DNA from: SYIM01 sp964581825
GTDB taxonomy: Bacteria > Pseudomonadota > Gammaproteobacteria > Burkholderiales > Burkholderiaceae_E
Reading direction: 5' to 3'
Assembly: GCA_964581825.1 (NCBI GenBank)
Contig: CAZORB010000101.1
Location: 1 to 16,390 of the forward strand
DNA length: 16,390 bases
Below, in pieces: positions 1 through 7,473 of this stretch. How positions within the stretch are numbered: position 1 is the stretch's first letter; every line of letters begins with the position of its first letter. Made by a program: the position numbers and the translations under genes. A model generated the notes under the pieces. That model was not told where the DNA came from, searched no databases, and saw nothing but the letters and a program-made list of their open reading frames with translations.

Positions 1-2
1 TG

Positions 3-77
3 AAATGGCGATTGATCGCGTTGCAGGCGGTGCTGCCTTCGGATCGGTTATTGTCTGGGCTATTCGCAGCGCGATAG
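3..77 (+). CDS. possible C-terminal end of an upstream gene (partial)
   Basis: The frame beginning at base 3 is open from the window edge and ends with TAG at 75-77. It encodes about 24 residues that end in VLPSDRLLSGLFAAR. A short 'LLP-x-R-L' tail of this kind is common at the C-termini of short-chain dehydrogenases, but too little is visible to assign a family. The stop lies 17 bases before the ATG at 95, with a ribosome binding site in between, which is the spacing expected of an operon partner. It could equally be a chance open frame. Confidence is low. Confidence 0.3.
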   Translation, partial: KWRLIALQAVLPSDRLLSGLFAAR

Positions 78-94
78 CGACAGGGAGAAAGCAG

Positions 95-850
95 ATGCAG
101 CGAGTCGTCAAACAGCAACGGGTGGGCCTGCTGGTGCCCTCATCGAATTCAACCCAGGAGCCAGAATTCGCGGCAACGCTGCCTTCCAGCGTTTCGCTTC
201 ACGTCACCCGTTTGGGGTTGGCAAGCGTTGATCCCGAGTCCACCCTGAAAATCGTGGCTGAGCTCGAGAAAGAAGCGAGGAAGCTTGCAGATGCCGATGT
301 CGATGTCATTCTGCTGGCGGCTACTGCTCCTTCAACCCGTATGGGTAAAGGCTATGACGCCCAGCTGATCCAGCGAATTCACGATGCCACCGGCAAGCGC
401 GCCACCACGGCCGCTACCGCGATGATCGCTGCGATGGGCGCCTATCAGGCCAGGCGTGTTGCGCTGGCCGGGCCCTGGTCATCGCAAACGAATCAGCAGG
501 TAACCGATTTTCTAACCTCGCACGGTATTGAAGTGCTGACGCAGGAGGCGGCCGAGATCTCGCGCAACAACGATATCGGTCGCATGCCGCCGCAGACGGC
601 TATCGAACTGGGTTTGAAAGCCGATCGCCCGGATGCCGATGTCCTGTTTCTCGCGTGTGGCAACTGGTGGACGCTGCCCATCATTGAAGAGCTGGAGGCG
701 AAGGTCCGCAAGCCGGTGCTTACCACGAACAACGTCGCGATCTGGCAAGTACTGAAAATGCTAGGCGGACATTCCAGCGTGCCGGGCTTTGGTCGCCTGC
801 TGCGTGAGATGCCCGATGTGCCCGCTATAGTCTCCGAAAAGGCGGCCTGA
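95..850 (+). CDS. Asp/Glu racemase-superfamily enzyme, arylmalonate decarboxylase / maleate isomerase-like
   Basis: The product is a 251-residue cytosolic enzyme with the two-domain Asp/Glu racemase fold. The N-terminal GLLVPSSNST (residues 11-20), with Asn18, matches the substrate-binding loop of maleate cis-trans isomerases. The second catalytic cysteine is present as Cys188 in FLACGNWW and is the only cysteine in the protein. The first one, usual in racemases and isomerases, is replaced by Ala76 in LLAATAPS. A lone second cysteine is the arrangement of arylmalonate decarboxylase (Gly74/Cys188 in the Bordetella enzyme), so a cofactor-free decarboxylation is more likely than racemisation. 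However, several positions that line the decarboxylase pocket differ here. The ATG at 95 is preferred over the one at 5 because GGGAG at 83-87 precedes it and the family motif begins soon after; the earlier start would add 30 unrelated residues. It lies 88 bases upstream of the monooxygenase gene on the same strand. The family is clear; substrate and reaction are inference. Confidence 0.85.
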   Translation: MQRVVKQQRVGLLVPSSNSTQEPEFAATLPSSVSLHVTRLGLASVDPESTLKIVAELEKEARKLADADVDVILLAATAPSTRMGKGYDAQLIQRIHDATGKRATTAATAMIAAMGAYQARRVALAGPWSSQTNQQVTDFLTSHGIEVLTQEAAEISRNNDIGRMPPQTAIELGLKADRPDADVLFLACGNWWTLPIIEELEAKVRKPVLTTNNVAIWQVLKMLGGHSSVPGFGRLLREMPDVPAIVSEKAA

Positions 851-938
851 TTCGATTGGGGGATATCGATCTCTCCGGCGCGGATGTTCGTAAACTTTTG
901 AGCTGAGTCGACCTGCGTTTTATTCCGGGACACTGAAC

Positions 939-2711
939 ATGACGATGGCAGTAGAAGAGCAGACCGAAGTAGCCGCCGCGACGCGTTGGCTGGAGTCATT
1001 TGCTGCGGCCCTTGCCAAAGCGAATGTAGGTGATGTCACAGCACTGTTTCGTACCGACTCGCACTGGCGCGATATGGTCACCTTCACTGGTGAGATCCGC
1101 ACGCTCAGCGGAGCCGGGCTCATCGCGCAGACCCTTTCCGCCGCCAGTCGAAATGGACATCCCAGAGCGTTTGTAATCGATACGCAGCGTTCTGCACCGG
1201 CTCAGGTCTTGCGCGCGGGATACACCGTCATCGAGGTGTTTTTCCGGTTCGAAACCGATACCGCGCGTGCCCGTGGCATCGTGCGCCTAGACCCTCAGTC
1301 TCTGGATGGTGACGCACCCAAGGCCTGGACGCTGTTTACCGAAGTCGACGAATTCAAAGGTCATGAAGAGACGATCGGCGGTCGGCGGCCGCGTGGCGAG
1401 GTCTATTCGCGAGACTTCAGCGGACCCAACTGGCTTGACCGGCGTCAGCTTGACTCTCGCTACGACGATCGCGACCCGACGGTCCTGATTGTTGGCGGTG
1501 GACAGGCGGGGCTTTCGATTGCGGCGCGTCTCAGGCAACTTAATGTGGATGCGCTGGTGATCGATCGCTATGCACGCATTGGCGACAACTGGCGACTCCG
1601 GTATCACGCGCTCACGCTGCACAACCAGGTGTACGCGAACCACCTGCCTTACATGCCTTTTCCGCCCAATTTTCCGACGTACCTTCCTAAGGACAAACTA
1701 GCCAGCTGGTTTGAAGCTTACGTCGATGCGATGGAAATCAACTACTGGACCAGTACTGAATTGCTGGGTGCCGAGCGTGATGAGGCGAATGATTGTTGGA
1801 TTGCGCGGTTTCGCCAGAACGGCGTTGAACGCACCATGCGGCCACGGCATATCATCATGGCAACCGGGGCAAGCGGCACGCCGATCATGCCGAATCCACC
1901 GGGCCTTGATTCGTTTCACGGTTTGGCGGTGCACTCAAGCCGCTACGAAGACCCCAAGCCCTGGAAAGGGCGTCACGCGGTCGTAGTTGGAACCGGTACC
2001 AGCGGCCACGATGTCGCGCAGGATCTTCACTCCAACGGCGTGTCAGTCACCATGGTGCAACGCAGCCCTACGCTGATCGTGGGGGTGGAGCCCGCAGGGC
2101 AGCTGCCTTACACCCTCTACCATGAGGGTCGCACGCTCGATGAATGCGATCAGATCGCCGCATCGATGCCGCTCGCCTGGTTCGAAAAACTGCATCGTAT
2201 GCTCGCGGTGCAGGCGCGCGAAATTGATCGAGATCTTATTGAGGCGTTAAAGCGGGCGGGCTTCCGCATCAACGAGGAAGATGAAACCGGCTGGCAGTTC
2301 ATGTACCTGAACCGCGGCGGTGGCTACTACTTCAATGTGGGCTGCTCGAATCTGATTGCTGAGGGCAAGATTCCGGTTCGCCAGTACGACGATATTGACC
2401 AGATCGTTGCCGATGGAATCAGGTTTCGCGATGGCAGCGTTCTACCAGCTGATCTCATCGTATTTGCTACGGGATATCACGGCCCCGAGCACCTGGTCGG
2501 CAGGCTGTTCGGCCCAGAGGTCGCTGCCCGGGTAGGCCGGGTCTGGGGTCTTAACCCCAAGACACAGGAATTGAACTCGGTATTCAACCGGACCGGTCAG
2601 CGAGGCCTCTGGTTCATCGCGGGCAGCTTCGCGCAGTGCCGGATTTTGTCCAAGTACCTTGCGCTACAGGTAAAGGCCTTCGAGGCTGGGCTTACAACCA
2701 ACGCTTCATGA
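939..2711 (+). CDS. flavin-containing monooxygenase with N-terminal SnoaL/NTF2-like domain
   Basis: This 590-residue FAD- and NAD(P)H-dependent monooxygenase is predicted to be cytosolic. Residues about 10-145 form a SnoaL/NTF2-like domain (ATRWLESFAAAL at the start, LFRTDSHWRD following). The FAD Rossmann motif GGGQAG is at 186-191, followed by IGDNWRLRYHALTLH. The flavin monooxygenase fingerprint FHGLAVHSSRY is at 326-336, the NADPH-binding GTGTSG at 351-356 and the C-terminal FATGYHG at 509-515. The HSSxY form of the fingerprint resembles the YUCCA/FMO branch more than classical Baeyer-Villiger enzymes (FxGxxxHxxxW). YUCCA enzymes oxidatively decarboxylate indole-3-pyruvate, which is notable beside iorAB, but bacterial members also oxidise ketones, amines and sulfides. 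The ATG at 939 was chosen; the ATG at 945 is equally possible and no strong Shine-Dalgarno separates them. The stop is one base from the stop of convergent iorB. The family is sure; the substrate is unknown. Confidence 0.92.
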   Translation: MTMAVEEQTEVAAATRWLESFAAALAKANVGDVTALFRTDSHWRDMVTFTGEIRTLSGAGLIAQTLSAASRNGHPRAFVIDTQRSAPAQVLRAGYTVIEVFFRFETDTARARGIVRLDPQSLDGDAPKAWTLFTEVDEFKGHEETIGGRRPRGEVYSRDFSGPNWLDRRQLDSRYDDRDPTVLIVGGGQAGLSIAARLRQLNVDALVIDRYARIGDNWRLRYHALTLHNQVYANHLPYMPFPPNFPTYLPKDKLASWFEAYVDAMEINYWTSTELLGAERDEANDCWIARFRQNGVERTMRPRHIIMATGASGTPIMPNPPGLDSFHGLAVHSSRYEDPKPWKGRHAVVVGTGTSGHDVAQDLHSNGVSVTMVQRSPTLIVGVEPAGQLPYTLYHEGRTLDECDQIAASMPLAWFEKLHRMLAVQAREIDRDLIEALKRAGFRINEEDETGWQFMYLNRGGGYYFNVGCSNLIAEGKIPVRQYDDIDQIVADGIRFRDGSVLPADLIVFATGYHGPEHLVGRLFGPEVAARVGRVWGLNPKTQELNSVFNRTGQRGLWFIAGSFAQCRILSKYLALQVKAFEAGLTTNAS

Positions 2712-2712
2712 C

Positions 2713-4281
2713 TTAGAGCGGCTGTAGCTCGAGCGCTTTCCATCTGCGCTCGAGCGCTCCGCCTTGCGCATCCGCAAGCGATGCGGTCAGAAGCGACGCC
2801 ATCGCTTCGGCTGCGTCGGCGCGTCCTTGAAGCTGCTCAGCCGCACGCATCAGCCGGTCGAAGCGGGTGAGGCCTCGGGCGTGCGTGTCGCTGTAGCCCT
2901 TGATGGCTCGCCGGCAACGTATCAGTTCAACCGCGAATCGGTAGTCATGTTCGAAGGCGCGCGCCACCCGAGCCAGCCAGTCGTCAAGGTGCTGCTGCTC
3001 GAGATGGTGCCGTAGGCTAGCGCGTCGCATGAAGCGAAGCGATGCCAGCCCATGCAGCATCAACTGGCCACTGATCGTGTGCGAACGCACACGCCGGCCC
3101 TTGGACAAGCGACGCTCAATCCAGCTGCGTAGGCCCTGAGAGCGTTCGAGTCTTTGCGCGATTCCCCGCGGCAGCATGGAGAGAACTTCTTCGAGGCGAG
3201 GATGAAAGTATTCGGTGGTGCCCACCACCTCAGACTCACCCGCGCCGACCTCACGGCGGATACGAACAAATCGCTCCGCGCGCGATTTCAGGTCGGCTAC
3301 GCGGATGATGTCATCGTAGGCCATACCCACAGCGATCCATCTCGCCGCCTCGATCGTGCCGATGTGCCCATACGATTCCCCGCCCGCTGCGGCAGCTCGC
3401 TCATGCACTTTGGCTACTCGGTCAAGGTATTCGTCGCCGTAGGCGAGATCTTGATATTCGAGAACCCGCTGAAGCCCAGCCCCCAGCATGGGGTGGGCGA
3501 TGGAGGGGAACCCGCTCACGATTCGCTGTCGGAGACGCTCAACCTCGGGGGAGGCCGCTCGTGCGGGCAATGGCGGCGGCTCGCCAGGCAGCGGTTGGGA
3601 ATCGGCTGCCGCGCGGATTGGCTCGCGAATCGCGTTGCACCCTACCTGCCACGCGCGCAGGCTGGGCTCCGCGCCGACCCCTGCACGTCGGATGGTGTCC
3701 TGGTACGCATCGTCCGAAAACGGTAGCTCCCCGCTTCCGGCGAGCGCGCCAAACAGCGCCGCTGAGATCACGCTTCCCTCTCGCCGTGCGAGATGCTGCA
3801 TATCGTCATGAAGAAATCGGCGGGCATATCGATCGCCCGCTTCGAGCACTGCCGCAGAATCGGCGATGCCGTTACCAGGCACCACTTTTTCGAGTGTGCC
3901 GAAGTCGCGATGTGTGGAGGCGATTAAGGTCGTACGTTCCTTACTGACCAGGCCGCGCTGAATCGCTCTGCCTGCTTCCATTAACTCGGCTGCAATGACG
4001 ATATCGACTTCGCCCGGTACTGGCATGAGCGCGAACACCGGTTGCGCGCGGCGCGACTCGGCATGCGCTGCAGCCAATAACTCAACGTAATAGATGGTGG
4101 CACCGGTGCGTTGTGCGACGCCTGGGACAGAAGTTGATTGGGCGAGGTAGCCGTTGTTCTCGGCCAGATCGACGATCCAGTCGACGAGCACCCCGCCGCC
4201 CTGACCACCCATTGCCATAATGGCGATCGTGATCGGGTGCGATGCGTCTGCGCCTCGAGCAACTGCGGGCTGGGCGGTCAT
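2713..4281 (-). CDS. iorB: indolepyruvate oxidoreductase beta-type subunit (IorB) with DUF6537-like C-terminal region
   Basis: This 522-residue subunit belongs to a thiamine-dependent 2-oxoacid oxidoreductase that converts aryl-pyruvates plus CoA to aryl-acetyl-CoA, CO2 and reduced electron carrier. Residues about 17-220 are the gamma-type domain of pyruvate:ferredoxin oxidoreductases, with IAIMAMGGQGGG at 19-30 and SVPGVAQRTGATIYY at 51-65. From about 245 to the end is the alpha-helical, Arg-rich extension typical of bacterial IorB (DUF6537-like), including EYFHPRLEEVLSMLP and KGYSDTHARGLTRFD. Archaeal IorB is only about 200 residues long and lacks it. The start at 4281 gives an ATGA overlap with the iorA stop. 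The frame stays open to 4431, but that extension lies wholly inside iorA and has no family similarity. It is the last gene of the aldolase-dehydrogenase-iorA-iorB operon. Assignment to aryl-pyruvates rests on family resemblance only. Confidence 0.9.
   Translation of the reverse strand: MTAQPAVARGADASHPITIAIMAMGGQGGGVLVDWIVDLAENNGYLAQSTSVPGVAQRTGATIYYVELLAAAHAESRRAQPVFALMPVPGEVDIVIAAELMEAGRAIQRGLVSKERTTLIASTHRDFGTLEKVVPGNGIADSAAVLEAGDRYARRFLHDDMQHLARREGSVISAALFGALAGSGELPFSDDAYQDTIRRAGVGAEPSLRAWQVGCNAIREPIRAAADSQPLPGEPPPLPARAASPEVERLRQRIVSGFPSIAHPMLGAGLQRVLEYQDLAYGDEYLDRVAKVHERAAAAGGESYGHIGTIEAARWIAVGMAYDDIIRVADLKSRAERFVRIRREVGAGESEVVGTTEYFHPRLEEVLSMLPRGIAQRLERSQGLRSWIERRLSKGRRVRSHTISGQLMLHGLASLRFMRRASLRHHLEQQHLDDWLARVARAFEHDYRFAVELIRCRRAIKGYSDTHARGLTRFDRLMRAAEQLQGRADAAEAMASLLTASLADAQGGALERRWKALELQPL
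2727..2755. terminator. perfect 10-bp hairpin at the convergent gene ends
   Basis: The arms GCTCGAGCGC (2727-2736) and GCGCTCGAGC (2746-2755) are exact inverted copies around a 9-base loop. The hairpin starts 16 bases after the monooxygenase stop and lies inside the last codons of iorB on the other strand, where it encodes the ALERRWKALEL region. It has no following T-run on either strand, so it is not a canonical intrinsic terminator. It may mark the 3' end of the + strand transcript or stabilise both convergent mRNAs. The inverted repeat is seen directly; the role is inference. Confidence 0.45.
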
Positions 4282-6479
4282 TGTGCTGCCTCGACAATCA
4301 GCGATCGCGCCGCGAGCGAACGACTTCGACGCGCCTGGAGCCATTGGGTGACCCCCCGTCGTATCCGATCGAGCCGACGCTCCGTGCCAGTTGCGTTTCG
4401 CACCCACTCGATCCGGTAAAACGACGGGCAAAGCACTGCAGCATCGGCAACCTCGCCACAGTGCCCGCAGGCAACGCAGCTATCGTCGACGGCTGCGACC
4501 GGATCGGGCTTGAGCGGATCGCCGCTTGGCTTGAGCGATAGCGATGGGCAGCCCGATACGCGCATGCAGGCGTGATCACCGCTACAGACTGCTGCATCAA
4601 CTCCAAACTTTTCCTTGAGCACCCGCTCGCCGCGCGCTGTAGCGGCCGCCTTTTGCGGGCGTTCACGTCGCTGCCGATTCAGCATGCATTCGCTTTGGGC
4701 AATAACAACTTTCGGGCCCTTGAAGTCGGTGGTGAGCGCCTCTTTGAGCGCATCTCGCATGGCTCTCACGTCGTAGGTGTCATGGATGGTGCGTACCCAC
4801 TGAACGCCGACGCCGCGGACAGCAGCTTCGATTGGATGGTAGGTGCTGCGATTGGGGTTATCTGCCCGTGACGACGGAATATCCTGACCGCCGGTGGCTG
4901 CCGAGTAGTTGTTGTCGACAATGACAATGACACCGTCGGACTTATTGAAAACTGCGTTTGCGATTCCGCTCGTGAGCCCGTTATGCCAGAAGCCGCCGTC
5001 GCCCATGATGGAGATTGCGCGCTTGGAGCCAGAGATTCCCAGCGCCGCGGCACTTGACGCTCCCAGCCCGTAGCCCATGGTGGAGGCGCCCAGGTGGAAC
5101 GGGGGCATAGCCGCGAACAGATGACAACCGATATCGCCAGCGATATGGTGCTCGCCAATGTCCTGCTGAGTCAGTGTAAGCGCGGAAAAAATCGGTCGTT
5201 CGGGGCAGCCCGTGCAGAAACTGGGTGGCCGGGCCGGAACGACATCATTGAGTTCGGGCGCCGCGCGGCGGGCGTTGACACTTGCCGCAGCGGCGGCGGT
5301 GGCTGGGCGATCGCGCTTGATCGAGATCGGTACGGGCGCAGCAACCGCTGACGGTCGATATCGCGTTGCGAATGCCCGCACACCTGCGCGCAGTTCGGAA
5401 ACGGTGTATTCACCCGCCATCGAAAACAGATCTTTGCCATGAACGATCGTGCCAAGCCCCGCACGGCTTAACACAGCGCGAATTGCCTGCTCGTGGTAAT
5501 CGGGCTGGCCCTCTTCCACGATTAGCACTGCTTTTTTTCCTTCGCAGAAGCGCAGCACCTCGGCATCAATCACGGGGTAGGCAACGTTCATGACATACAG
5601 CGGGATGCGCGATCCGCCGTAAAGATCGGCCAGGTCCTCGTGCATGAGCGCACGCATGGTGTTGTTGTAGAGACCGCCCAGCATGATGACGCCGAGTTCA
5701 CTGATATCGCCATCGAAAAACTCGTTCAGCTGGTTCTGCTCGATGTAACGGACTGCTGCCGGCCAGCGGTCGAGGACTTTTTCATGTTCGTGCATGAAAG
5801 CTGCGGGTGGCAGCACAATTCGGCTGGTGTCGCGGCGTGGCGCGTCGAGAGCTTGCCGAAGGCTGAACGCAGGGGGGCGGTTTTCTCGTGTCACGAAACT
5901 ACCGTGGACATGACAGGCCCGGATGCGAAGCTCCAGCATCACGGGCGTATTGCTTGCTTCGGACAGCGCGAAGCCGTGATGAACCGCGTTGACGATAGAA
6001 GGAAGATTGGGACGTGGATCGAGCAGCCAGATCTGCGACTTCATGGCGAACGCGTGGGTGCGCTCCTGCATGATCGACGAGCCTTCGCCGTAGTCTTCTC
6101 CAACGATGATCAGTGCACCTCCGATGACGCCGCCCGACGCGAGGTTGGCCAGTGCGTCGGACGCGACATTGGTGCCTACCGTGGATTTCCAGGTGACCGC
6201 CCCACGGATGGGGTAGGTCATGGAGGGCGCTAGCGTGGCAGCCGCGCAGGCCTCGCTGGCGCTGGACTCGAAGTGAACGCCAAGCTCATCGAGAATGGGA
6301 CGGGCATCGGCCAGTACGTCCATCAGATGCGAGATGGGCGCGCCCTGATATCCCGCTACATACCCAACGCCGCATTCGAGAAGTGCCTTGGTGACAGCCA
6401 GGATCCCCTCACCGCTGAACACTGTGCCGGCGGGCACCAGCAGTTGTTCGACTTCCTTCTTAAATGAACGCTCTGCCAT
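4278..6479 (-). CDS. iorA: indolepyruvate oxidoreductase alpha-type subunit (IorA), thiamine- and iron-sulfur-binding
   Basis: This 733-residue catalytic subunit pairs with IorB in oxidative decarboxylation of 2-oxoacids to acyl-CoA. The N-terminal pyrimidine-binding/transketolase-like domain spans about 20-200 (GYQGAPISHLMDVLA at 43-57, IVGEDYGEGSS at 125-135). The thiamine pyrophosphate domain runs from about 420 to 600: FCTGCPERP at 421-429, then GDG at 493-495 and NN at 523-524, the standard TPP motif. The C-terminal ferredoxin part has cysteines at 632, 638, 644 and at 668, 671, 674, 684. The second group reads CVACGHC followed by a later CP, while the first has unusually wide spacing (Cys-x5-Cys-x5-Cys-Pro). 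The ATG at 6479 is six bases after the dehydrogenase stop, with AGGA about nine bases upstream. The family is sure; indolepyruvate itself is not proven, and phenylpyruvate or another arylpyruvate is equally possible. Confidence 0.92.
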   Translation of the reverse strand: MAERSFKKEVEQLLVPAGTVFSGEGILAVTKALLECGVGYVAGYQGAPISHLMDVLADARPILDELGVHFESSASEACAAATLAPSMTYPIRGAVTWKSTVGTNVASDALANLASGGVIGGALIIVGEDYGEGSSIMQERTHAFAMKSQIWLLDPRPNLPSIVNAVHHGFALSEASNTPVMLELRIRACHVHGSFVTRENRPPAFSLRQALDAPRRDTSRIVLPPAAFMHEHEKVLDRWPAAVRYIEQNQLNEFFDGDISELGVIMLGGLYNNTMRALMHEDLADLYGGSRIPLYVMNVAYPVIDAEVLRFCEGKKAVLIVEEGQPDYHEQAIRAVLSRAGLGTIVHGKDLFSMAGEYTVSELRAGVRAFATRYRPSAVAAPVPISIKRDRPATAAAAASVNARRAAPELNDVVPARPPSFCTGCPERPIFSALTLTQQDIGEHHIAGDIGCHLFAAMPPFHLGASTMGYGLGASSAAALGISGSKRAISIMGDGGFWHNGLTSGIANAVFNKSDGVIVIVDNNYSAATGGQDIPSSRADNPNRSTYHPIEAAVRGVGVQWVRTIHDTYDVRAMRDALKEALTTDFKGPKVVIAQSECMLNRQRRERPQKAAATARGERVLKEKFGVDAAVCSGDHACMRVSGCPSLSLKPSGDPLKPDPVAAVDDSCVACGHCGEVADAAVLCPSFYRIEWVRNATGTERRLDRIRRGVTQWLQARRSRSLAARSLIVEAAQ

Positions 6480-6485
6480 GATTCT

Positions 6486-7469
6486 TCATCCTGCTTTAAC
6501 CACCGAGCGCGGTGTTCGCCCGGCTGCGAAATCAACCAGACATCCTAAACCCTCTCTGGCGATTGCATCGAAGCACTCGTCGGTCCAGCAGAGCGAGTGA
6601 GGCGTCACGATCACCTGATCCATGGACAACAGAGGATTGCCGGGGTCGACGGGTTCCTGTTCGAAAACATCAAGTCCGGCGCCCGCGATCTGACCGGCCC
6701 GTAATGCGTCGATCAGAGCCTGCTCATCGGCGACCGGCCCGCGTGCCACGTTGATGAAAAACGCCTCGGACCTCATTTGAGCGAAGCGGGTTGCGTTCAT
6801 CAGATGCCGAGTGTGCTCATTCAGAATGCAGCATGCCACCACGAAGTCCGAGCGCTCGAGCAGCTCGTCGAGAGAAACGGGTTGGCCATTGAGCGAGCCG
6901 ATGACCTCAGGCGAAACGAACGGGTCGTGAACCAGCATGGTCCAGCCAAACGGGGCGGCCAGCGATAGGATCTCTCGACCGATCCCCCCTGCGCCAATGA
7001 TGCCCAGGGTTCGCGTCGTGAGCCCAAGACCCATGTGGCTCGTGCGTTCGTGCCACCGCCCCGAACGTGTAAGCCGATCTTTCGTAAACAGGCGGCCAGC
7101 CAGTGCGAAGATCAGTGTCAGCGCTGCAACGGCCACGGGCCTGCGTACCGCAACAGGCGTGTTGGTGAGCACGATGCCGCGCTCGGCCAACGCGGCGGTG
7201 TCGACCGAGTCGTACCCCACGCCATGCCTGGCGACAATCTTTACCCGGCAGTCGGCTCGCGCAACGCTGGCTCGCGTGACCCGTGGCGCGTTGACATACA
7301 GGCCGTCATAGCGCGCAGCAATATCCGGGGTGATCTCAGACAAATCTTCTGGAATGACTTCCCAGACGATGCCCGGCGCGCTGTTCAGTAACTGCAGCGG
7401 CGCTCGTCCGAAAGACGGTTCGCCGTCGGCCTTTATCAGGTCTTTTGTCAGTCCGATTCGAAACGTCAT
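6486..7469 (-). CDS. D-isomer-specific 2-hydroxyacid dehydrogenase
   Basis: This 327-residue NAD(P)-dependent dehydrogenase interconverts a 2-hydroxyacid and its 2-oxoacid in the cytosol. The cofactor domain has GIIGAGGIG with GAGGIG at 159-164, followed by HDPF at 181-184. The Asp there suggests NAD preference. The catalytic triad of the family is complete: Arg243 in NVARGPVAD, Glu272 in DVFEQEP and His291 in TPHSLCWT. GVGYDSVD at 83-90 is the usual substrate-domain motif. Length is normal. The start at 7469 has AAGGA eight bases upstream (7478-7482) and lies four bases after the aldolase stop, so translation is probably coupled. Since the next genes encode an enzyme consuming 2-oxoacids, oxidation of an imported or aldolase-derived hydroxyacid is the simplest role. 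Phosphoglycerate, glyoxylate/hydroxypyruvate or aryl-lactate substrates cannot be told apart from sequence alone. Confidence 0.92.
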   Translation of the reverse strand: MTFRIGLTKDLIKADGEPSFGRAPLQLLNSAPGIVWEVIPEDLSEITPDIAARYDGLYVNAPRVTRASVARADCRVKIVARHGVGYDSVDTAALAERGIVLTNTPVAVRRPVAVAALTLIFALAGRLFTKDRLTRSGRWHERTSHMGLGLTTRTLGIIGAGGIGREILSLAAPFGWTMLVHDPFVSPEVIGSLNGQPVSLDELLERSDFVVACCILNEHTRHLMNATRFAQMRSEAFFINVARGPVADEQALIDALRAGQIAGAGLDVFEQEPVDPGNPLLSMDQVIVTPHSLCWTDECFDAIAREGLGCLVDFAAGRTPRSVVKAG

Positions 7470-7473
7470 CAGA

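Noticed and set aside
5..94. ATG at 5 as start of the racemase-fold gene.
   Set aside because: The first 30 codons do not match the family, and GGGAG precedes the ATG at 95.
3154..3726. 190-codon open frame on the + strand inside iorB.
   Set aside because: It is a shadow of the well-supported minus-strand gene, with no recognisable domain.
4282..4431. In-frame upstream extension of iorB, which would start at 4431.
   Set aside because: It lies wholly inside iorA and has no family-like sequence; the ATG at 4281 gives a standard ATGA overlap and the normal domain start.
5640..6233. 197-codon open frame on the + strand inside iorA.
   Set aside because: It is antisense to a gene with clear motifs and codon pattern; this is a common artefact in GC-rich coding DNA.
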